Source: Paradesertivirga superstes (GTDB taxonomy: Bacteria > Bacteroidota > Bacteroidia > Sphingobacteriales > Sphingobacteriaceae). Taken from it: a DNA stretch of 64,000 nucleotides. The translations under genes were made by a program, and so were the position numbers. Under the pieces are notes generated by a model. The model had not been told where the DNA came from, searched no databases, and saw only the letters and a list, made by a program, of their open reading frames with translations. Shown piece by piece: positions 58,615-64,000 of the stretch. Numbering within the stretch: the stretch's first letter is position 1; every line of letters starts with the position of its first letter. Where the stretch lies: the NCBI RefSeq assembly GCF_037622515.1, contig NZ_JBBJCN010000003.1:496001-560000 (forward strand). Direction: 5' to 3'.

Positions 58615-59763
58615 ATGAAATTATTCGACGTATATCCTATCAATAATATAGAGATTATTAAAGGAGAAGGAAGTCTTGTCTGGGATAAAAATGGCCAGGA
58701 ATACCTGGATTTATATGGTGGTCATGCTGTAATATCTATCGGACACACTCATCCGCATTACGTCAACCGGCTAACTGAACAACTAAATAAACTTGGGTTT
58801 TATTCTAATTCTATTGAAATTCCCTTACAGGCGGAATTAGCAGAAAAGCTAGGTAAAGTTTCCGGAAGGGAAGATTACCAGCTATTTTTAATTAGCTCAG
58901 GTGCTGAAGCAGTTGAAAATGCGTTAAAGCTGGCGTCATTTTATAATGAGCGTAAAAAGATAATTTCTTTCACCGGAGCATTTCATGGCCGGACATCTCT
59001 TGCAGTTTCAGTTACTGATAATCCAAAGCTGGTAGCGCCGGTTAACCAAACCGACAACGTTATTTTCCTTCCTCACAATGATGAAGCGGCATTAGAACGA
59101 GCTTTCTCTGAATCTGGAAATGAGATCTGTGCAGTAATCATCGAAGGGATTCAGGGCGTTGGCGGAATAAAAGTGGCAACAGAGAGCTTTCTTCAAAAAA
59201 TCCGTTCGCTTTGCGATAAATATAACTCGGTTTTTATTGCTGATTCCGTTCAATGCGGATATGGCAGAAGTGGAAAATTCTATTCTCAGGATTTTGCCGG
59301 GGTAGATGCAGATATTTACACCATGGCAAAAGGAATGGGCAACGGTTTTCCAATAGGCGGAATATCAATATCTCCGAAGTTTAAGGCATGGCATTATATG
59401 CTGGGTACTACTTTCGGGGGAAACCATTTGGCTTGCGCAGCCGGTTTAGCAGTTCTGGAAGTTATTGAACAAGACAATCTGATGCAAAATGCCGCCGAAG
59501 TTGGAACCTATTTATTGAATGAGTTAAAAAAATTCGACAGAATTAAAGAGGTACGGGGTCGGGGATTGATGATTGGAATTGAATTGCCGGAAGAATTAAG
59601 TCACGTAAAAAAGGATCTTTTATTCAAACATCATATTTTCACCGGAGAGGCTAAGCCAAATGTGATTCGCTTATTACCCGCTCTTAATTTAAGTAAAGCT
59701 CATGCAGATCGTTTTCTCGAAGCTTTCAGTACCATTATGACATCTGCGGCTGTAACCGCATAG
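58615..59763 (+). CDS. argD: N-acyl-ornithine aminotransferase
   Basis: PLP enzyme transferring an amino group to N-acylglutamate semialdehyde. It has 382 residues from the ATG at 58615 (MKLFDVYPINNIEIIKGEG). It shows GGHAVISIGHTHP, SSGAEAVENALKLAS, GAFHGRT, ADSVQCGYGRSGKF and the PLP lysine K239 in TMAKGMGNGFPIGG. An ATG at 58582 is in frame, but its 11 extra residues come from an inverted repeat and are not family-like. Ends 11 nt before argF'. Confidence 0.95.
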   Translation: MKLFDVYPINNIEIIKGEGSLVWDKNGQEYLDLYGGHAVISIGHTHPHYVNRLTEQLNKLGFYSNSIEIPLQAELAEKLGKVSGREDYQLFLISSGAEAVENALKLASFYNERKKIISFTGAFHGRTSLAVSVTDNPKLVAPVNQTDNVIFLPHNDEAALERAFSESGNEICAVIIEGIQGVGGIKVATESFLQKIRSLCDKYNSVFIADSVQCGYGRSGKFYSQDFAGVDADIYTMAKGMGNGFPIGGISISPKFKAWHYMLGTTFGGNHLACAAGLAVLEVIEQDNLMQNAAEVGTYLLNELKKFDRIKEVRGRGLMIGIELPEELSHVKKDLLFKHHIFTGEAKPNVIRLLPALNLSKAHADRFLEAFSTIMTSAAVTA

Positions 59764-59774
59764 TAATTATTAAA

Positions 59775-60734
59775 ATGAAGTTATTCACGTCTGTACATGA
59801 TGTTGCCAATGTTCCTGCCATTGTAAAAGGAGCGTTGGAACTTAAAGCAAATCCTTTCGCTCATCAGGAACTTGGAAAAAATAGAACCATCGGGTTAATT
59901 TTCCTTAATCCGAGTCTGCGTACCCGTTTAAGCACTCAGAAAGCGGCGCTTAACTTGGGCATGAATGCTATTGTAATGAATATTGACAAGGAAGGCTGGG
60001 CCCTGGAAACCCGTGACGGTGTTGTAATGAATGGAACTACAGTGGAACATATTCGTGAAGCAGCTGGTGTTATGGGAGAATATTGCGATGTTTTGGGTAT
60101 CCGTTCTTTTCCAAGTTTAAAAGACAAGGAAGAGGATTACAGCGAGGATATCTTTAACAAATTCATCAAATACAGCGGCATACCAGTTGTGAGTTTAGAA
60201 AGTGCAACTCGTCACCCCTTACAAAGCTTAGCAGACTTAATCACTATAGAAGAACATAAAAAAACGGCGAGACCCAAGGTTGTTCTAACCTGGGCTCCGC
60301 ATGTTAAGGCGCTTCCTCAGGCAGTGCCAAACTCGTTTGCAGAATGGATGTGCAAAGCTCAGCAGGAGGGAATGATTGATTTTGTTATCACTCATCCGGA
60401 AGGCTATGAACTGGCAGAAAATTTCACTCCAGGTGCAAAAATCACTTACAATCAGGATGAAGCCTTAGCAGGAGCAGATTTTATTTACGTAAAAAACTGG
60501 TCGAGCTATCGCGATTACGGGAAAATTTTAAGTGATGGAGAAGGCTGGATGATGTCGCAGGAAAAACTCAAAATCACGAACAAAGGGAAAGTGATGCATT
60601 GCCTTCCTGTTCGCCGGGATCTGGAATTAGCTTCTGATATTTTGGATAGCGAAGATTCTTTGGTGATAAAGGAAGCCGGTAATAGGGTGTGGGCAGCTCA
60701 GGTTGTATTAAAGAGTATATTGGAAGAATTGTAA
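59775..60734 (+). CDS. argF': N-acyl-ornithine carbamoyltransferase, predicted N-succinylornithine type
   Basis: 319 residues. Carbamoyl-phosphate loop FLNPSLRTRLST (in place of STRTR), then LETRDGVVMNGTTVEHIREA, SATRHPLQSLADLITIEEHKKTARPKVVLTWAPH, NSFAEWM, MHCLPVRRDLE. Closely matches B. fragilis succinylornithine transcarbamylase in length and motifs. The residue reported to set specificity (Pro90 in B. fragilis, Glu92 in the Xanthomonas acetyl enzyme) is V90 here. I recall that E92V converts the acetyl enzyme to the succinyl type, so succinyl-ornithine is the likely substrate. Overlaps argB by 1 nt. Confidence 0.93.
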   Translation: MKLFTSVHDVANVPAIVKGALELKANPFAHQELGKNRTIGLIFLNPSLRTRLSTQKAALNLGMNAIVMNIDKEGWALETRDGVVMNGTTVEHIREAAGVMGEYCDVLGIRSFPSLKDKEEDYSEDIFNKFIKYSGIPVVSLESATRHPLQSLADLITIEEHKKTARPKVVLTWAPHVKALPQAVPNSFAEWMCKAQQEGMIDFVITHPEGYELAENFTPGAKITYNQDEALAGADFIYVKNWSSYRDYGKILSDGEGWMMSQEKLKITNKGKVMHCLPVRRDLELASDILDSEDSLVIKEAGNRVWAAQVVLKSILEEL

Positions 60735-61522
60735 TGAAACCGCTTTATGTAATTAAAATAGGTGGCAACGTAATCGACAATTCAGAGAACTTATACAACT
60801 TCCTGAACGATTTCGCCGGACTGGAAGGTCATAAAATTCTTATTCACGGAGGCGGCAAACTGGCAACGGACCTTTCGCACTCTATGGGTGTAGAACCCAA
60901 AATGGTGGATGGTCGCAGAATTACCGACATAGAAACATTGCGTATTGTAACCATGGTTTATGCAGGTTTAATCAATAAAAACATTGTTGCTCAACTTCAA
61001 CGCTTCGAATGTAATGCTATTGGTCTAACAGGAGCAGATGCAAACTTAATTCGTGCAAACAGGCGGCCAGTGAAAGATATTGATTACGGATTTGTTGGCG
61101 ATTTGCACGAAGGTTCAGTAGCAAAGGATAAGTTAAGGGCCTTACTCGAAACTGGCTTAATTCCAGTTTTTTCTGCAATCACTCACGATGGTGAAGGTCA
61201 GCTTTTGAATACCAATGCCGACACGATCGCTTCAGCCATCGCGATGGCAATGTCATCTATATATAAGGTTAGTCTCGTATATTGCTTTGAAAAAAAAGGG
61301 GTACTAACCGATGTAAATGATGATGAGTCGGTTATAAGACAGATCAGTTCATCTGAATTTGAAAAGCTTAAAGCAGATAACATTATTGCAGGTGGCATGC
61401 TGCCAAAACTTGAAAACGCTTTTAAAGCTATTAACACTGGGGTTAATGAAGTTTACATAGGCAAATCTGATGAGCTTGCCCTATTAAATGAACAATTATT
61501 CGGAACACGACTATTTGCATAA
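60734..61522 (+). CDS. argB: N-acyl-glutamate kinase
   Basis: 262 residues from the ATG at 60734, which overlaps the argF' stop (TAATG); an upstream in-frame ATG at 60689 lies inside argF' and is rejected. Amino-acid-kinase fold with VIKIGGNVID (K8), LIHGGGKLATDL, ITDIETLRIVTMVYAGLINKNIVAQLQ, NTNADTIASAIAMAM and IAGGMLPKLENAFKAINTGVNEVYIG. Phosphorylates N-acetyl- or N-succinyl-glutamate. Followed 1 nt later by proC. Confidence 0.95.
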   Translation: MKPLYVIKIGGNVIDNSENLYNFLNDFAGLEGHKILIHGGGKLATDLSHSMGVEPKMVDGRRITDIETLRIVTMVYAGLINKNIVAQLQRFECNAIGLTGADANLIRANRRPVKDIDYGFVGDLHEGSVAKDKLRALLETGLIPVFSAITHDGEGQLLNTNADTIASAIAMAMSSIYKVSLVYCFEKKGVLTDVNDDESVIRQISSSEFEKLKADNIIAGGMLPKLENAFKAINTGVNEVYIGKSDELALLNEQLFGTRLFA

Positions 61523-61523
61523 C

Positions 61524-62339
61524 ATGGAAAATAACGGAAATATCGCCATACTTGGAAGCGGAAACATGGGCCTGGCTTTTGCGGATGGTCTGGTAAAATC
61601 TAACACCTATCTCCCTTCACAAATCATATTGACAAGAAGAAGTATCAACAGTTTATCCAAACAAGCTGAGGAAGGTTACCAAACATCGACTAACAATTTT
61701 GAAGCGGCAAACAATGCTTCAATTGTTGTTCTGGCAGTTCTTCCTCAACAGTTAAATACACTTCTCGCAGAAATTCAGGGGGCGATTAATCCGGAAAAAC
61801 ATCTGATTATTTCTGTAATAACAGGCGTTACCTGTAAAGATATTAAAGCGAAATTAAGCGAAAATATACAAGTTGTCCGCGCTATGCCTAACACTGCAAT
61901 TTCAATCGGTCAATCTATGACCTGTATTACTACTGATAGTGCAAGGAAAGAAAATTTAAATCTCACTGAAAAGCTATTTGAAACGGTGGGTTCTGTAGTT
62001 CAGATACATGAAGATTTAATGTCGTCTGCAACAGCTTTATGTGCCTGCGGAATTGCTTTCTTTTTACGGGCAATAAGGGCAGCGTCTCAGGGTGGAGTTG
62101 AAATAGGGTTCCATGCTGAGGACGCTTTGAAAATGGCTGTACAAACTGCTAAAGGCGCTGCCGACTTACTATTAGTTAATGGAAGTCACCCTGAGCATGA
62201 GATTGATAAAGTTACATCCCCTAAAGGCTGCACCATTGCAGGATTAAATGAAATGGAGCACCAGGGATTTAGCTCCGCATTGATCAAAGGAATTAAGCTT
62301 TCTGCGCTAAAAGCAGGCGGACTATACACAGAGAAATAA
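61524..62339 (+). CDS. proC: Pyrroline-5-carboxylate reductase
   Basis: 271 residues from the ATG at 61524, one base after the argB stop. NAD(P)-binding start IAILGSGNMGLAFADGL, VLAVLPQQLN, VVRAMPNTAISIGQSMTCI and the family C-terminus KVTSPKGCTIAGLNEMEHQGFSSALIKGI. It makes proline from pyrroline-5-carboxylate. Its place inside the arginine operon suggests coordinated ornithine/proline and arginine supply, or reduction of a cyclised arginine intermediate; the latter is speculation. Confidence 0.95.
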   Translation: MENNGNIAILGSGNMGLAFADGLVKSNTYLPSQIILTRRSINSLSKQAEEGYQTSTNNFEAANNASIVVLAVLPQQLNTLLAEIQGAINPEKHLIISVITGVTCKDIKAKLSENIQVVRAMPNTAISIGQSMTCITTDSARKENLNLTEKLFETVGSVVQIHEDLMSSATALCACGIAFFLRAIRAASQGGVEIGFHAEDALKMAVQTAKGAADLLLVNGSHPEHEIDKVTSPKGCTIAGLNEMEHQGFSSALIKGIKLSALKAGGLYTEK

Positions 62340-62344
62340 TTGTA

Positions 62345-63403
62345 ATGATTGAGAAGCTTGCTGAAGAAAGTATTGATTTATTAAAGAAGATAATTAGCAT
62401 TCCCTCTTTAAGCAGAGAAGAAGATAAAACTGCAGATGCTCTTGAATACTTTTTTGCTCAACACAACCTCAATCCCAAAAGAAAGCAAAATAATATCTGG
62501 AGTGTAAACCAATTTTACGATCCGGAAAAACCTACAATTTTATTAAACTCACACCACGATACGGTAAAGCCCAACTCTGGCTATACTCGTGATCCTTTTT
62601 CTCCTGATGTTGAAGATGGAAAGCTATATGGATTGGGGAGCAATGATGCAGGCGGATGCCTTGTATCATTAATTGCCGCTTTTCGCCACTTTTACAGCCA
62701 TCAAAATCTTAACTATAATCTTTGTATTGCTGCAACCGCAGAAGAAGAGATCTCAGGAAAAAATGGAATAGAATCTCTCATTCCCGATTTAGGTTCTCTG
62801 GATTTCGCAATTGTAGGCGAACCAACTTTAATGGATCTGGCTATTGCCGAGAAAGGACTCATGGTGCTTGATTGCGTTGCTCATGGAAAAGCTGGGCATG
62901 CTGCCAGAGAAGAAGGTGAAAATGCCATTTATAAAGCAGTAAAAGATATTGAGTGGTTCCGTTCGTTTAAGTTCCCGAAAGAATCAGAAGTATTCGGACC
63001 AATAAAAATGTCGGTAACTGTTATCAATTCAGGGTCTCAGCATAATGTGGTTCCTGCACAATGCGATTTTACTGTTGATGTTCGTGTTACTGATGCCTAC
63101 CGGAATGAAGAAGTGGTTGATATTATAAAACAACATGTCGACTGTGATGTAACTCCCCGCTCGACAAGACTAAAACCTTCTTCTATAAGTAAAGAACACC
63201 CCTTTGTTAAAGCGGGATTAGCCTTAGGTAGGAAAACCTACGGTTCTCCTACTACAAGTGATCAGGCTTTGCTTGATATTACATCGGTCAAGATTGGTCC
63301 CGGCGATAGTGCCCGATCGCATATGGCTGATGAATTCATTTATGTAAGTGAAATTCGTGAGGGGATTGAGCTGTATGTAAGAATGCTGGAAAAATTACTT
63401 TAA
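62345..63403 (+). CDS. argE: M20-family N-acyl-ornithine/citrulline deacylase
   Basis: 352-residue zinc peptidase of the ArgE/DapE/ACY1 group: LLNSHHDTVKPNSGYTRDPFSP, LYGLGSNDAGGCLVSLIAAF, ATAEEEISGKNGIESL, FAIVGEPTLMDLAIAEKG, then the dimerisation lid and HMADEFIYVSEI. With an acyl-ornithine transcarbamylase upstream, the substrate is most likely N-acyl-citrulline rather than N-acetylornithine. Starts 5 nt after proC. Its stop codon lies within the left inverted repeat of the downstream element. Confidence 0.93.
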   Translation: MIEKLAEESIDLLKKIISIPSLSREEDKTADALEYFFAQHNLNPKRKQNNIWSVNQFYDPEKPTILLNSHHDTVKPNSGYTRDPFSPDVEDGKLYGLGSNDAGGCLVSLIAAFRHFYSHQNLNYNLCIAATAEEEISGKNGIESLIPDLGSLDFAIVGEPTLMDLAIAEKGLMVLDCVAHGKAGHAAREEGENAIYKAVKDIEWFRSFKFPKESEVFGPIKMSVTVINSGSQHNVVPAQCDFTVDVRVTDAYRNEEVVDIIKQHVDCDVTPRSTRLKPSSISKEHPFVKAGLALGRKTYGSPTTSDQALLDITSVKIGPGDSARSHMADEFIYVSEIREGIELYVRMLEKLL

Positions 63404-63936
63404 TTTACGAATTACGATTCTTGATTTACGATTCAAATCGACTAAAATACAACGTTCAATACGATTCTCATCCAAAAGCTGATGGACAAAGAAATACTTA
63501 AAAAAAGAACAAAAACATTTTCCATAGAAATTGGGAAATTAATTCTGTCTTTGCCATTTAACGTCATCAATAAAAATTATTCAAATCAGATAGTTAGGTG
63601 TTCCAGCTCGGTTGGCGCTAATTACCGGGCTGCTTGCAGAGCAAAATCAAAAGCTGATTTCATTAATAAACTTAAAATTGTAGAGGAGGAGCTCGATGAA
63701 TCGATGTTCTTCTTAAAGTTGTTAGTTGAATTTAACCCAGATAAAAAAGAAACAATTACTGAATTATGGAAAGATGCTAACGAACTTCTTTCTATAATTG
63801 TAGCATCATTAACAACTTTACGTAAGTCATTGGCTCAATCGTAATTTAGACATTTTGTTTACTTATTGGCCAAATGGTAAATGAGCGTTTTTACGCATCC
63901 GGCAAATCGTAAATCAAAAATCGTAAATCGTAAATT
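63402..63936. mobile_element. Four-helix-bundle gene flanked by 33-nt inverted repeats
   Basis: The 33-nt left arm (63402-63434) and right arm (63904-63936) are reverse complements at 30 of 33 positions. Each arm is made of about three copies of a TTTACGATT-like unit. They enclose 469 bp holding a single four-helix-bundle (IVP/S23-type) gene. The left arm overlaps the argE stop and the right arm ends 2 nt before the argH ATG, so the segment fits exactly between the two arg genes. It looks like a small non-autonomous insertion; no transposase is present. Confidence 0.55.
63482..63844 (+). CDS. Four-helix bundle protein (23S rRNA intervening-sequence/S23 family)
   Basis: 120 residues with the family pattern IEIGKLILSLPFNVINKNYSNQIVRCSSSVGANYRAACRAKSKADFINKLKIVEEELDESMFFLKLL. 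These small helical proteins were first noted in intervening sequences of 23S rRNA and are related in fold to the Avd accessory protein of diversity-generating retroelements. Their biochemical role is not known. No reverse transcriptase or variable repeat is nearby. The gene lies inside a pair of 33-nt inverted repeats in the arg operon. Confidence 0.9.
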   Translation: MDKEILKKRTKTFSIEIGKLILSLPFNVINKNYSNQIVRCSSSVGANYRAACRAKSKADFINKLKIVEEELDESMFFLKLLVEFNPDKKETITELWKDANELLSIIVASLTTLRKSLAQS

Positions 63937-63938
63937 AA

Positions 63939-64000
63939 ATGAAACTTTGGCAAAAAGATAAGCAGGTAGAAAAATCAGTAGAAACCTTTACTGTAGGGAA
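63939..64000 (+). CDS. argH: Argininosuccinate lyase, N-terminal fragment
   Basis: Partial gene running off the right edge. The 20 residues MKLWQKDKQVEKSVETFTVG match the start of Bacteroidota ArgH, and position at the end of the arginine operon supports it. The ATG lies 2 nt after the right inverted repeat of the four-helix-bundle element. Confidence 0.75.
   Translation, partial: MKLWQKDKQVEKSVETFTVG

Noticed and set aside
63482..63844. Diversity-generating retroelement (Avd-like gene)
   Set aside because: The four-helix-bundle fold is related to Avd, but there is no reverse transcriptase and no template/variable repeat pair in the window.

Overview
The window is chromosomal DNA from a Bacteroidota bacterium, most likely Sphingobacteriaceae (Pedobacter-like). 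The evidence is an AT-rich genome, repeated TAnnTTTG promoter boxes in place of sigma70-type -10 boxes, little sign of Shine-Dalgarno sequences, a DUF4270 lipoprotein, a carbamoyl-phosphate synthase large chain ending where the allosteric domain would begin, an acyl-ornithine transcarbamylase in place of ordinary OTCase, and Bacteroidota gene neighbourhoods. I see no rRNA, tRNA, prophage, CRISPR array or transposase gene. Genus assignment is inference.

Layout. 1-3.6 kb: start of hflX, then trpE-trpG-trpC on the minus strand behind a complete-looking tryptophan attenuator (leader peptide with WWW, antiterminator, terminator). 3.9-12.5 kb: msrA, an M16 protease, def, Nfu and Mrp iron-sulfur proteins, an AsmA-like/GT51 transglycosylase fusion, hpt and psd. 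12.6-16.4 kb: the ribosomal/tRNA operon rpsP-rimM-trmD-rplS, interrupted by a three-gene regulatory cassette. 16.6-24.3 kb: birA-dsbD-pfkA-gmhA (minus) diverging from rsfS-ftsH, then a LUD-domain protein. 24.4-29.3 kb: rimP-nusA-infB with a terminator-like hairpin in its leader. 29.5-33 kb: panC-panD-rfaE2-acyl-CoA dehydrogenase. 33-38.3 kb: a half-size degenerate glycogen-synthase-like protein, a DUF4270 lipoprotein, glmS and oxyR. 38.3-45 kb: a tiny lipoprotein, sodA, tadA, rlmI, terC with a long leader, pnuC-nadR and a TonB-domain protein. 45.1-48 kb: carB. 48-48.8 kb: a poorly coding stretch. 48.8-54.9 kb: radA, rng, a 29-residue ribosomal-type peptide, a TPR protein, HU (minus), then mutY and ssb (plus). 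55-64 kb: arginine operon GNAT-argG-argC-argD-argF'-argB-proC-argE-argH.

How the genes fit together. Arginine synthesis here probably runs through N-succinyl intermediates: the transcarbamylase has Val at the position reported to separate acetyl- from succinyl-ornithine enzymes. carB supplies carbamoyl phosphate from a separate locus. gmhA and rfaE2 are two steps of ADP-heptose synthesis, panC/panD make pantothenate, and pnuC/nadR salvage nicotinamide riboside. rpsP-rimM-trmD-rplS, rimP-nusA-infB, rsfS, tadA, rlmI, def and rng serve translation and RNA turnover.

Most interesting signals: the trp attenuator; a four-helix-bundle gene flanked by 33-nt near-perfect inverted repeats inside the arg operon, with a second decayed inverted-repeat segment between argC and argD; an Arg-rich upstream ORF with tandem terminator-like hairpins ahead of the arg operon; leader RNAs ahead of terC and rimP-nusA-infB; the regulatory cassette in the rpsP operon; and several start codons 3-5 nt after a TAnnTTTG box, suggesting leaderless mRNAs. 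All calls come from reading the sequence; no database search was run.
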